From Arbacia lixula (Eukaryota; Echinodermata; Echinoidea; Arbacioida; Arbaciidae): a stretch of 64,000 nucleotides of DNA. Under the pieces are notes generated by a model. The model was not told where the DNA came from. It saw nothing but the letters and a program-made list of their open reading frames with translations, and did no database searches. Position 1 is the first letter of the stretch, and every line of letters begins with the position of its first letter. Location of the stretch: contig OZ022584.1 of NCBI GenBank assembly GCA_963669155.1, forward strand, positions 5,236,224 to 5,300,223. Direction: 5' to 3'. Shown here piece by piece: positions 10,764 through 25,700 of the stretch. A program made the position numbers and the translations under genes.

Positions 10764-13700
10764 GTAAGGACGTTTGTTTCATTGATTACTTGAATTCTTG
10801 TAAAGTGCAGCATTAGATTCATATCAGCATAGTAGAATCATATTAACAAACAACTGTAACATGTTGAATTAAAGCCCATATCATATTTCCTCCTTCCTTT
10901 CCATGTATGGTAAAGGCCAACATGCACTGTATATTGATGCAAATATGGTACAGTTCTGCTCTGGAAAAATCTTGTTTAATGGTTGTGGGGTTCAGATATT
11001 GTGGTTATTCATTATTACCTATTTGGTACAGAAAACAAGTATAATTTGTGACTGCCCAGCTCAAAACCCACAAAAAGTTGGCCAATATGAATTTTCACTT
11101 GTTGACATACTTTAGCTTTCAAGAGTAAGTTCTAAGCTTTAAACTTGTCAAAATTGGACCATCCTAACCAAAGCAAAAAGTGAATAGAATGAATGAGATT
11201 TTGGAGGTGTAGTTTCACCGAAAAGGGAGAAAAGAGGATTGAAAAAAATGGGTTCATTCATGCGCGAACATGTCGCATCTAATAGCCAACATACAGCAGC
11301 CATCAATTCTGAAATCACTCGTCCCTATCGGTGTGGAAAGTGGGCTTTTTGCGATGCGACCTAACTTAAATGGCCGTGAAAAGCTATAGGTGTGAAAAGC
11401 CCGCTTTCTAGCTGCATGACGCAATACAGCTCATTAACACATTCTCCAATTGTATGAAACTTGTAAAAGACCTTGCCAAACAAGAAGCAGGATCTTAACT
11501 TGATAACCCTTAATCAATGAAATCCCGATCTCGGTGACTGAGTCTCGGCATCCCCCATTTGCTTTTATTGTTGTAATTCTAAATAATACCCCGGATCCCC
11601 GCCCCCGCAGCCAGTCTGGCCCTCAGCCTCAGCCCATGCCCAGACCAATCCGAATCTGCGACATCATTATGCAGACAAACACACAGCTCGGCTGTAACTC
11701 AAAACTCAGTGATATGCCTATAGATGGAATAAGTTGCTTACTTCAATCAACTCCCGTTCGGAAAATATTGAGGCAAAAAATATTTTAAAAGACACGATAA
11801 AGAATATTTCTCGATTAAGTAAAATATGTTTAGATAGTAAATATATTTTAATATGCATTTGTAGCGGTATCATTTTTTCTAATATTAATCGAAATGACTT
11901 GTATTGCATGCATTATCTACTAGGCTCAGAGTGATACATTTGTCAGTATATCGGTCTGTTACAAAGATGCGGTGTACATGCCCCCCTCCTTCCCGAAGAC
12001 TCCAACCCACCCATCTCCCCTCCATCTGTCCAGATAATACTCAATTATTGTGGTGTTGGTTATTATGATCTTGTAAAGAAACAAAACTGATGAGGAAAGG
12101 GTCCGTGCTGAGTTGTTTGAATGTGACTACCGCTTCATGGTCACTTTCATAATGTAGGCTTAAACTGTCAATTCTTTATATAAAAAAACTGTCCCTTTTC
12201 CATCTCATACAAGTGTGATAGTAGAGTACCAAAGTGGTGTCTTTTTGTTGTAAAAAAAACAGGTGAGACCTTCACTGTAAGACATTCTTTAGCGGGCTAA
12301 CTAGTGTCGTGCTCACCCATTGAGAGTCCCTGCTATGAGCACTGCTAGTTTGAACCAGTTCTCTTGACAACTTGCTCATATGACATTACAGTTCGGTGTA
12401 GAAGTAAGTGGTTCAATCACCATTACTCTGATATCATACCATACTTTGATTTTTAACCATCATACAATGTACATGTTTCACTGCAGACATTGTGCATACA
12501 AGTGTACAAAAGAGTTAGAGTAATACACTGCATGCCCTGTAACGCAACCTTGTAGTAGAAAAATGGGAAGCACTATTCCAGTCCTCTTAGCCCAGGATTA
12601 CCCCCCACATCATCCAGCTACTTTACTTGCTATTGTCCTGACTTTACAAAGCCTCTTTGTGATCTCCTTTTGTACATTCCAGTTGCCTATTTGTCCAGCC
12701 CTTTGTTATCAGATTTACATACTTTATAGTTGTTGTAGATCATCTTCCCAAAGGCAGGCCCTGAAGTTTCCTTCACACCATACAATGTTAGACAAGGGCC
12801 CCGTTGCATAAAACTTACTATTAATGGTAACTCTGCTGTCAATGGTAACTACCATGGTAACACTGTTTGACAGCCAATCAAATTCAAGTGGTTACAAAGT
12901 TACCATTAATGGTAAGTTTTATGCAACAGGGCCCAGATCAGCAAAAGACTCATTTATTTAAAAAAAAATTGTACTATTTGAACACCAGTCTAAGAAACGC
13001 ATGAGGTTTGACTACCAACGATACCGTACACTGTGGATGATTTTTGCCAAGTACATTGTAATGCGCATGTCAGTATGAATATAGTCTTTTGTTAGGTGAA
13101 CACAATTTCAAAGGAACCTTTGAAATTGTTGTTCGCATATAACAAAAGACCATGCTCATACATGGAGTGTGTGTTTACCACATGTCTGTCAAGTATGAAT
13201 GCATGCAGATGGTATGATTTATCCCTGGCCAAATATTGCAGTGTTTATAAAACATTAGAAAAATCCCGTTCTAGAGCAGGATGTTTCAAAATATCTTTGT
13301 AGCTACATGTATGTTTGGGGTTAGTTGCCTCGCAACTTCACTCTACGCTTGGCTGGAGCAAGTGTAAACTGCCCAAATGTGAAGAAAGATTACCGCTAGC
13401 AAATACCATAGTTTCCAGCCCAACCATACTAGGACTTTAGCTTCTGGTGTATTAAAAGATAATCTCTTTTTAACTTTTGGTGCATTAAAAGATAATGTCT
13501 TTTAGCTTCTGGTGTATCAAAAGATAATGCCTTTTTAGCTTCTGGTATTAAACAATATCTACCAGGGAGACATGAAAATGGGAACTGGGGGAAGAGTTTA
13601 ATCTCTCTGAGCCCCCCCCCCCCCCCCCCCCCCACCCCCACACCAATTTGTTTAGCTGCCACGCATTCATACTTACATGTTTCTTATCTTTGTTACCTTT

Positions 13701-16700
13701 CTAGGGAAAGGATTTAAAAGAGTTTTAAATCAGATTAGTGATATGATTGAACAACGAGATATATTCATCTGAAGCACCTGAGCGTAATCCTTTTTTTCTA
13801 AAGCCTGCTCTACGGCTGAATGTCTATTTTTATGAAGTCTTTACTATTTTGAGAGCAATGCTACTCTAAAATCATTGGCTTCCAAATGACACAGTGTACA
13901 AATATATTTTGTGAGTGCTATGGAGATCAAACTTGGTGTGATGTCACAGGAGCATGTTGTCATGCCAACTGGGTCTAAATTACTTTGATGCACTAACATG
14001 CCTTTTCGTACAATGTTTTAAGATAAATGGATATTCTGGAAATCCAGGATGCTGCCATTCTACTGGACTAAGATAGAGAGTTGCGTAAAAACTAAAGAGC
14101 ATAGAAGAAAATTTAATTAAAGAACTTGACCCAGAAGGGAAGAACTAACACTTCATGGTGCCCTTACACATGTTCACAACAGCTCAAAGGAATTGGCATA
14201 GGGAAATTGAAAGGGAAGAAAGGGAAGGAGCGGCAGTTTTTAACCGTGGTATATTTTGTCCAGTTCAGCATGAAACACGATGATTTAGCCTAAAAAGCAT
14301 CATGTTTCATGCTGAACTGAACAAAATATACCGCGGTTTAAAACTGGCTCCTTCCCTTTCTTCCCTTTCCCTTTCCCTATGCCAATTCCTTTGAGCTGTA
14401 GTGTATGTAATTTACTTGATAATGGGTTGTCTGTAGCACAGAGCAGTATCTGCAGACTCTCTTACTGGCAACTTAAAGATGAACATTACAATATAAATGA
14501 TCACATATGGCACATATGAGAATGTACAATTGTCAACTCTTAGTTCTAACATGTTGAAAATTGAAACAGAAGTTCAGTCAACTAAAAAGATATACAACAT
14601 GCACTATTTTCAATCTTACACAGTTATCATCGTTAAAGACAGCCTGTCCCTTTTTCAGATCATCACAAAACCATCAAAACATTGGCAAAACATATAGAGA
14701 AGTGTAGCAAGCTGTGTATTCATATTTACATATATACAGAAAGCTTCAACATGCTATATTCTTAGAAATGGTCTTGAATCACACTTTCTTCAATTTACGA
14801 TCGTGATAGACGATTTCAAATTTTAAGCTCACAAAAGGGACGGACAATCTTTAAGCTTTGTATTTCACAAACTGAACATAATTATTTGTGTTGTTCTTTG
14901 CCACGTTTGGCATAACGTGGTTGTCTGCATTTAGGAGAACAAAACTACTTTAAGGTTAAATGTAGTGTCTACGATTATCTCAACTCAAGATATCAAAGAT
15001 TCTTTTTAAGTACTGTGTATTTTCTTGCTTGGATATAATGCTCCAAGAACCATTATAATCTCCAATTGAAGATGGCCAACTGCTCTACATAAACAATTGA
15101 TGTTCCGCATGTGCATGGACATTGTACTATGTACAATATACCTGTGTATGACTTGTTTTTTATCTTTGCTGTCAGCGCATTGGCTTTTATTGTTCTTTGT
15201 TTGCAAAATGACCTCATTTACCGGGAGCAAACACAATCTAAGTCTTCGGGACACAATGAAGCAGACGGAGGACCGCCATGTAAATAATCAATGAGAGCTG
15301 TTGTCTCGATTGTCTGTCCTTGCTGAGTGGTATAGACCGAATTGATCAGATGGCTTGGGGTGAAGGTTCTGCAACACTTACTCTACAGGTACACAGCAGT
15401 TTGCATCATAGCCATGTGGAAGAAACACGGTTCAATACATTTTGAGCAGTTCATTAGAGTTGAGGCTAACTTTCAACCTTGATTATCAATTATTTATCCT
15501 CAGTATCGAAATGTCAAATGCTTAAAAATGCAGGCAGCATATATGTTGACAATGTTTTGGTCCCAGTATTACTATATTTTCAACATGTCATATGATTATA
15601 CTGGAAGTAGTAAACAAAGTGTAGTGACTTTTGCTATTGCATGCAAGGCAGGAAGTGGGAGAAATTTCATAAATTATGGCAACCTGCACTAAATTTTAAC
15701 TACACTATGTACATATATGCTGAACGTACATTGTACATGATGGTTTTCTAGACAAAATGTGGTAGTCTGGTATGCAGCAAGTGTACATATGTACAGTTTA
15801 GTTTCTGTGCATACTGTTGGTGCGTGTGCACACACTACAGCTCAAAGGAATTGGCATAGGGAAAGGGAAAGGGAAAGGGAAGAAAGGGAAGGAGCCACAG
15901 TTTTGAATCATGGAATATTTTGTCCAGTTCAGCATGAAACATGAATGCTTTTTAGGCTAAAGCGTCATGTTACATGCTGAACTGGTCTAAATGTACCGCG
16001 GTTTAAAACTGCGGCTCTTCCCTTTCTTCCCTTACCCTTTCCCTATGCCAATCAATTCCTTTGAGCCGTAGTGTATGTATACCTTCTTAGTCATTCAAGT
16101 TGCTGAATCTTTGACAAGACTCTTCAATGAGGATCCTGGTCTATTGGAGTCATTATTAAACAAGTCACATTTGTCTTTTTCCTCTAATCCTGTTAAGATT
16201 CCTCCATTGATCTATTCTATGGGATAATTGTCCCTTTGTGTTCCAATATACTTGTTGTGACAATAAGGATGAAGGGGGGGGGGGGGGGTGCAGGGTGGTG
16301 GTGGGTAGTGGATTAAACCATAATTCCCCCCACCCCCCTTTCACAAGCATGCACAATACAATGAAAGACTTCAAGAGGATAGAGGAGGAGGTACATTGTA
16401 CAATGCATTAACTGTTACAGAGCCTATGTATAAAAAAGGTATCTGTGTTTAAAAAGTGTCACTGTAAAGCTGTCTCGTAATTGAGTTGAAATTCTTATTG
16501 TGTTTTATGAGCCGAGGTTGGTGATAGCTATTACTGTACTTTAGCTAGACTGTTGAAGCTCTATACTGCACGTATACAGCCCTGTAACATTCTCAGAAAT
16601 GTTTGTTAAATGCTCAAACTTTTACTAATCTGGTGCTCAGATCTCTTTGCTTTTTACCAGTTTGAGAGGTTCTATAACTTTTCTTTCCATTTGATGCAAG

Positions 16701-19700
16701 GCCTTCTTTAAAGTTGAAACCTTCCCTCACCCTACCCTTTTCAATGAAGTTTTTAAATCTTGCTTCCGTCTGTCTTTTAGTGTTGAAAGCAGAAGCAAAC
16801 ATTGTCTTGGTCCCTACCAGTTCGATGAATGATTCAGCTTTGACGTGGCTCAGGTGTTTCCATCACAATGCCTGCTACTCTCAACACCATCATTATGTAT
16901 GCGGGTTGCCATGGTTGTGAGGCAATTGGGATAAATACTTAGACTGTGATTCTTAAGGATTTGGACCAACCTCTTTTCCAATGCGAGACAGACCCATGGG
17001 GCTGTCTAGTTTTCTTGGCCTCTTCATCAACTGATCTACTGCATGTAGGCATACATAATGAATATATATCCACAATACCAGTGCCTAATGATGTCCCACA
17101 ATATCCAAATACACAAACAACACACTTCATTGCAAGTGTTGGTAACCAAGTAAAATGATGTTACCAACTGTACACTGTAATGATGTTACCAACTGTGTCT
17201 ATGCACACATTGTAGAATGCATACATTGTAGAATAATTGCTCAATCTGCTAGAGAAAGATTGAGCAATTATCAAAAAAGAAAATTACTCATAAATCATGA
17301 TCCTCTTAGAGCTTTGTAATGGGTTACTCTGTTTCACAGAGTCACACATCTTATCCCTTGTTGCTTTATTTTGAGGTCCATGCCTGTATTCACAATAGTG
17401 GTATAACTTAAACCGCATACTAAACATAAACTAATTTTATTTAACAGAAAATAAATCATCAGATGCTGTCACAAAATCATAGATTTTCATCACAGAATCA
17501 CAACAGTGGGAGAATAGAATTACATGTATTCCCTGTAATTGTTATGTAGACTAAATAACTAAATATACATGCACCATAGTGATTCTGAGGACAAAGTCCA
17601 TTATATTGAATCAATAAAAATGTTTCATGTTGTTTGGTGTCCCTAAAGTTAGACCAGGTTCACTGTTTGTGTTGAACCTCTGTTATGAATTCAGGCCCTT
17701 GCTTATGATGCACAAAATTGGCACAAAGAAAAAGTATGCAGGTTACCTTGTCTTCCCTGGCTGAACTATTTATATGTGTAATGCAGTGTATTTTCTTTGA
17801 GTTTGTCTCTCTTGCAGAACTGAAAATGTTTGCAAAGATGTATATTCTCTCTCTATATGCTTCTCTTTTGTCCCGCAAACAATCCTAGTTCCATCACTCT
17901 TTGACTGAGACCCACAATGCAATTCATTTCCATGATTTCTGCTGACATGGCTCAAGCCCAGTGCCACAAAGGGAGCGTAGCTTTGACAATGGAGCGGTAT
18001 GGCGCAAAACGGAGTGGAATTCATTCAATCCCTGCTATTTCCCACGCTGTTTAGAAAACTGACACTGTAGACCCAATTCTACGCTGCTGTTCATCAGAAT
18101 GCAGCAAGAGAAAAGGGGCATTAGCCAGAGTGTGGAGGCCTGTGGTTGGGCTTTTGTTTGATAGAAAGAAGCACCGACGTGCTGAAAACAGGCTGAAAGA
18201 ATGCACGATGGAGTTTGGGAAGGGACTTTCTTCACAAACATGAAGGAAAATTAACTTCCTGCTTAAAATGAAGCGTGGATGACTCATGTATTAAATGAAT
18301 TGTTGAGAGTATAGTTTAGATTTCAGTTTGATGATTGTACAGAGATAGACTAACATTTGTACAGTGTTGACATAAAATGAACATCTATAGTGCAAAGTCC
18401 ATAGTACAGCATTATAATCTATTTGTGTACCTTTTATTTATGTTGCGCTCATGAATACATGTTACATGCAACATCATTTATCAATGCCTTTTTTTTAAAG
18501 GTCACTTTAAATGGTAATAGAATAGAAATAGTTGGGATTGGTAGATTATAGACTAGACAGAAGTAAACAAGTCATGAAAAGAAGATAAAATAACAGCATA
18601 CCATATTGGCTAAAAGAAACCTAACACAAATAATTTTGACAATTGAGACAACAATCAAAGTTTCATATTGTCATTGGAGTCATAGATATGGAGATTTTTC
18701 CCACTTAATGGTCAAAATTGTATAACATGTTATGTGTAGGTTTCAAAAACATATTTGACTTGAATGACAATGAAATTCAAAAAGAGTTGAAGCATGCCAA
18801 TTTTCTTGGGCCTAGGCTCTGTGATATTACATCAATTACTATCCTGTATTAATCCTATAACTCTTTCTTAAGACTGTCATATGTTTATAAATCGGGACCA
18901 ATATGCTTAAGTGTGTATCAGGCAATTAATTCAGAACACTACAATGCCCATTGTGCATCACATCTGTTAATCCACCATCAATATCACAGTGTCATTTTAT
19001 GATGCTTCTGGCAGAAGAGACGCTGTGGATTGGCAGTGGGATGTGCAATGGGCAGTGGGCATTCTACATTAATGTTCTGATGCGCTTATACCTGTACTCA
19101 CAACATTTTGATCCTAATTTGTCAACAAATCAAATTATAATTGCATATTTGAATGTTAAAGACAAGAATGTTGATTGATGAAATGTCACGAAATCTACTC
19201 CAGACAAATTTTACAGCCTGCTACTTAATGATGTTTAATTTTCAGCTTGATTAGAGTTGTACATTTTTTTAAAATTTAAAGTCTCAAATGTTTTTTTTTT
19301 TTCAGGATTGAAAATGGCCTTGCAAATCTTTTCCTTCTCGTTTAAATACAATAATGTTCGTCATGAATTTGTGTTATTCTAAAGTATTTATTTTACTTTA
19401 CATTACTTTACATTGTAACATGAAAAAATATGAAAACTTTATTTCCTCATTCTTTCTGGTATCTTTAGTTCAAGGAAAGCAGTAATGATCCATGCAAGTA
19501 TTTTTCATGCCCAGGAAATACTTGTAAAATGAAAAGGGATAATGAAAATCTGTAGCCTCACTTCCAGTCTCTGTGTGACATATTTATAACCAAACTTTTC
19601 AATACACACGTCTGGCTGCAGTAGACTTGCCATTCTCTCTTCCTTTTCCTCCAAATAATAGAAGATGAAGACTGGACACAGATTGATCTTGTTAATATTA

Positions 19701-22700
19701 GATTTTCTTTTTTAAAGTTTGGCTTAGAAATGTCCAACAGTCTGGACATCAGGCTAGAAACTCTAAAAATGTATCCAGTTGCATTACAGTTACATACAAT
19801 GATTGTCAACCACTCACATGATATCAGTATTTTGGTACAGTGTATAAAGTATCCAATTTTGGTTTTGCATGTGGTAAGGGAGACCGGGCACTTAATTGCT
19901 CATATTTGCACACCAATCATAAATGCTGCTAAAAATAGACTGCATGAACTTCTGTACTCAAGAAAAAGTTTGCAAATGGTATTCATACCACATTAAAATG
20001 ATGCTAGTGAGAGCCCTGCTTATCTTTACCCCCGAATAAGAGTACATTAGTGTTGAAGTTTGAAGTCACGGAAGTTGGGGTAGAAAATATGCATCAAATG
20101 CTTTTTGACAAGCCTCCCAATTTTCAATGATATATTGAATAAGATAAAATCCTCTCCAGTTATTGACACATTCCTGTACTGTATTGTACTGTACATAGCT
20201 AGATAGAGTATTACTGCTGATTAGTGGATATGGTATGTCATTGTTCCTCACCAATCCACCTTTATTAAATAGGAGGAGAGAGAATTGTAATGCAAACAGA
20301 AATCCAACTTGTAAAGTAAAGTTCAAACATGAGTATTTGCTTAAGATATTAAGACCAGTATGACATACTGGTATATCCCACACACTTGTTTTGACATACT
20401 GTATACAATACATGCATCAACCTGCTTGGCTTGTTGAGGTGAGCCCCCCCCCCCCCCCCCTTTCCATGAGAGAATTAACATATGTACAGTATGTTCATGT
20501 TCTACACATACTTGTGACCCTCTTTTCCATTTATTTCATGCTAAATGCAACACTAACATTCAAGATCCAATGAAAGCATCAATAGATTGTACAATAAGAT
20601 TTGCACAACAAATCAAATGTACATTCATGCACAATGTATGTATGTATGCAACATTTCATACTTTGTATTTGGATCTAATAAAATCAATGGTGCATTTCTA
20701 GGTATGACAACATTTGTGAATGTTCTAACATAAGTTTGGTTATCTATAAATATTATAAATCTTTTCCTCTGTTCTTTATTTTTACAGGAATTGCTGATGG
20801 AGACATTCCCCCACCTCCCAGCCATGCCCCTCCTCCTATACCCTCCCCTGACTCCCTTACCTCCCCCACCTCCCCCCTCTCCCCTCTCTCCCCTACCTCG
20901 CCTACTACCCCACCACCTCCCCTGGAGAACCCCCAGCCCTCTGGCAAGGAGGCAAGACAGCAGCGGGGCCGGTCCCGGCGCAAGAAGGGGACCAAGTCCC
21001 GCGCCACGTCCCTGGACCGGAGTCTGGTCACCATCTCACGTCCGGAGCGGGAGAGTGTGGAGGACAACCGCGACTTCCAGATGATGATGAAACGCATCAA
21101 CTCTGTGTCTGCCTCGTCACCAGGTAAGGACAAACCAAGGCCCTGTTGCATAAAACTTACCCTTAATGGTGACTTTGCTACCAATGTCAACTCCTACGGA
21201 AACCTTAAATTTGATTGGCTCTTGAGCGGTATCACCATGGTAGTAACCATTGATGACAGAGTTACCATTAATGGTAAGTTTTAGCCAACGGGGCCCAGAT
21301 GTTTTATCAGTGTACTTTACAACTAATCCTTGTGCATAGAGTATCCAAGCAGTGTTATGCAGGTTTCCAGCTCTAAACATCACTAAAGTGACAGATTTGC
21401 TGGTACGACATTGTGTAGCAGGCAAGTGTCAGACACTCTCATTGCTATGATCACTGCTGTTTACTAAACCCACATAGATTTAGAACCAGCTGTCTTGACA
21501 AAATGTTCATATGACGTCACACTTTGGTACTCTATAGGCTCAAGATTTCTCCTTTCTTCCGCACTGCTACAACAAGTGAGTCTGGACAAGAAGACTAAGG
21601 ACTCCTTATCTCTGATGGTTTGTTTATTGTTTGCTCTATATTACATGAAGTTGTTGTGTTTTTTTTTCTTGAAGTTTGACACTCTTGCCGGTGCATACAC
21701 TACAGCTCAAAGGAATTGGCACGGGTAAAGGGAAAGAAAAGGGAAGGAGCTGCAGTTTTAAACGTGGTATATTTTGTCCAGTTCAGCATAAAACACGATG
21801 CTTTAGCCTAAAAAGCATTGTGTGTCATGCTGAACTGGACAAAATATACAGCGGCTTAAAACTGCAGCTTCTTCCCCTTCTTCCCTTTCCCTTTCCCTAT
21901 GCCATTTCATTTGAGCTGTAGTGTACATACACATGTCATGAATGTCAACACAATGTGCTCATTGTGGTGGCAGAAGATTTACAAATTGCGAAGATCGAAG
22001 AGGCAATCTGTTCCTATTCAAGCATTTCTTGTTATTCATTAAATACCTTCAATAGCTGATCTCAGAATGATACTTGAAGCAAGAAAGAAATCAACAGAAG
22101 GTCACATATCTGAAAGAGACATTGTGTGAACAAGAGTTTTCTCACAAGTTGTCCAGTGTGAAATGTTGATGTTTTTCTACAGTCTTAACAATGCATTAAA
22201 TCCAGTGTGAGGAAATTTCTGTCATTTGTAGGTTACCTGGAAGGAATTTGTCTGAAGAAGAAAGCGACATATCCATTCCCACTGTGGTGACTTTTGTTCA
22301 TGATATGCTGTAGATATCAAGCTGTGTTTACAGTTCAACACATTCTATTGAAAGAGACAAACTTGGAGTCAGATCAACAAAGCTTTGTTTAAAATGTCCT
22401 TGACATGAACGTGTTCAATATATATACGTATGAATATTTTTTTTATATAGAATATATAGACCAAATTTATATGTATACATGCAAATTTTGTGCATATTGT
22501 TCAATACAAAACTAATGGTAACCTCAAAGCTTGTCCTAGGTATGTCTGTGTAGCAACAACTAATAGATTCATATTGAACAATTGTATCACTTACTTTGTA
22601 CAAGAAAAATGATTATTCATGTATTTTACAGTGGAATACATGTACTGTTGACCCACATATAGGCCAAACATAGTATACCATACTGTAGAGGAAAGCAAAA

Positions 22701-25700
22701 TAAAACCAGATTGTCATGAAAGATTTCATCTACTGAATAAAGTGCTTGCCGCCAAGGCAGGTAAATGCCTTTGCTCCATTGATCTCGGGTCAAAGGAATC
22801 CACAAATTTATATTTGGCATTTATATTGTCACCCATATTTTGTCATGGTAGTGAACTGGTGATGAAGGAAAATATTGACCGAGACTGCAAGCAGCGTTCT
22901 GAATCATGTATTTGCTTGTAGGGCTAACTAATATTGAATTAAACTCGTCCCATAATATATTTGATGGATGATGCTCTATTATAGTGACTACTATAGCTGT
23001 TTACTGGTGGTTTCCATGCCATTGTGGGAGTGTTTTATAGGTCAGCTATTAGTCTGTGGTCTCAGACACAATTGTGACATTTTAACGCCTGACTTGCCAG
23101 TTGTGTTTGAGTACAGTCGGTGCTGTCAGGAGGCTTGTACCGTGTAGGAACATATGTATGATTGCTCGTCTTTGCGGTTTCAGACCCAATAAACGACTAA
23201 CAAAGTGTTTGCCTGCAAATTAGGCAGTTATTACAGTAGCCTGCAAAATAGAAACCTCAGTTTTCTTTCAGACATTTTCACAATTCAAATGGGAGAGAAA
23301 ATTTGTATAATACCGTACCTATAAATTGGTAATTTCCTTGCAGTATCAGAAAACTAACTATTCTCTGTCACATCAATTTTCAGAGAACGTAAAGGTTGTG
23401 AAGTGCATACAACTGCACATGGATGACATCTTATTATCAAGTAATTTTATTTCCAGTATACAGTGCATGTACCTTGAAGTGACAAACAGTGTAAATGTTT
23501 TCTGTGTGTGATAACCATCACAATTTATCTTTCATTGTTTATCTTAGATCTCCTAAGAAACGGCTCACCTTTATTTGACTTCCCTGTTTGCTAATGGCTC
23601 CTTGATTACTCCCTTAAATTCCACTCTGTCCTGCAGAAGCCCCCATTAGATTTCTCTCAGTTCTCTATCCACACTATCAATTGAAAATATAAAATACAAA
23701 ATGATTTACACATGTGCACTGTAATGTGTAAACGTTTTTCTGACAAAACATTGCCAGGGCTGTGTTGCATATAGGTTTTCAATTATTGTAATTTGCCATC
23801 AATAGTAACTACCATGGCAACAGTTGCAATAATGAGAGCTCACCATTAATTAGTTACCATTAATGGTAAGTTACAATAATTGAAAGCCTATGGCCCAGAG
23901 AGATTGTTCAATGGTTTATGTAAAAGTACACTTTTCAAAGAGATTCATAGTATAGTTGGATTATCATTGTTAATTGAATTAAAGGTGTTATTTTTTGAAG
24001 TCCACGAAAGAACTACATTTTCCTTACAAGTTTTAGTAAATTTGTAGCCATGCATACATGTAGTTAATCTGTCTTTTTATGTCGAATGAAATTTTCTTTG
24101 GTAGATGTAGGTTACTGGTATTTTACATGATTAAGTAATTTGTGCATTTTTGTGTATTTTTTACAGTTGTTCCTTATCAGCAAGAATATTACTTCCAATA
24201 CACTCAAAACACAAAACCTTGTAAGTTACAACACATGTACATGTATGTAGATTCAAGATCAGGTATTTCATGTGTATGTAATTCATTCCTTTGTCATGGT
24301 CTTTCCATACAGTAAAATGTGTATGTGCCAACATTGTTAATTTTTGTAATTGTTGTAATTTATGTAATTTATGCACACATTTTATGATATTCCATTTAGT
24401 AATTTAATTCATAAAAAGTGATCACTACAAGTCATGCCACATTATTTGTATATTAAGCTACATTTCCATACTGCATGTTTATACAGATGAATATGGCACT
24501 AAACTTTAAAGTGAGTATGTACTTGAAAGGCCAAGAAATAAAAAGCAAATTGCAACACATAATAGGAAATGTTGACAACCATATTCCATCATAAATCTCA
24601 ATTTTCCCATTCTTAGTTTCATTAAAATATTACTTGCTCATGAAATCAAATCATTGGGGTGAAAATTTCTCGGCAGTTTGCATAATTTTAATGGAGCATC
24701 CAATATATTAATACTCAAATATGGGATTTAATAGGTGTTACCAGGGTGAACATGGCAATAAGGTGCATTAATCAATGCAGCTCGTAAAATATCATTGCAA
24801 TTTGCTATATAAAGAGAATGCTGCACAACATCTGTAAACAGCAGTTGTATAGTACATCATTGTAAATTCCAATTTGTGTGATGCATCTCATAGTCATCGC
24901 TTTGAACATGGTCTTTTGTTATGTGGACAGAATTTAAAATAGACTCTTTGAAATGTTGCCCACAGAGCAAAAGACCATGTTCATAATGAATATTACATGT
25001 GAAAGGCCTACATGTACATGACTTTTCCATAACAGTGTGCACTGAAAAGACATTGCTGTACAGGGACACATGAATACAGCATATTAAGATTTACATTACC
25101 AGGCTTTGAAATCCCTGTTGGCTTACAGTACTACACACCTTCATGCTGATGGTAATGAGAGTTAACCCTTACATTTCTGGGCCTTGAAAACCACTTTGGC
25201 TTATTATACATCTTCATGTGGATGGTAATGAGAGAGTTAACCTTTTCATCACCAGGCCTTGAGAAACCCTTATTGGCTTGCTACACATCTTCATGCTGAT
25301 GGTAATAAGAAACTTCATGTCATAATAATTTTACAAAATGTCCACAGACCCCACACATGTATGAGTGATACAATGAGACTAATTAATTTATAACAGTAGC
25401 TTTGTGAAAATAAAAAAGCCTGTTCTGACAATGCAACAAAATATGCTGTATACGGCAAGTCAGTTTATGTGCATTGGTATTAATTAAAAGTTGTGGTTTT
25501 CTTTTATCAAATTAATTCAAAGCAGTTATGCAAATATGGCCTTACAATGTGCAGAAAGCTGTGTATAAGTCTGATGTTCAAGGACTGTACCTCTGTACAC
25601 ATATCGTGCTTGTGTGAAAAGTCAACAAAAATTTTACGGTTTAGTCACTGTACTATACATGCACTTTCCTTTCACACTCGTGAACAAAACATACTCCAAG

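Larger units (their letters stand above)
10764..20787 (+). other. Intron 1 of the MIEAP-like gene (10 kb, MITE-rich)
   Basis: No exon was found. It holds a GTACCAAAG-type element (12221-12402), a GGGCC element (12796-12934), a small foldback (13074-13160), a ~33-bp tandem repeat (13435-13550), two TA-flanked palindromes (14173-14405, 15831-16075) and a dispersed repeat (17440-17690). G/C runs lie at 13612-13633, 16274-16288 and 20444-20460. The remaining stretches (10900-12200, 16100-17400, 17700-20780) show only AT-rich intronic sequence. Confidence 0.6.
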
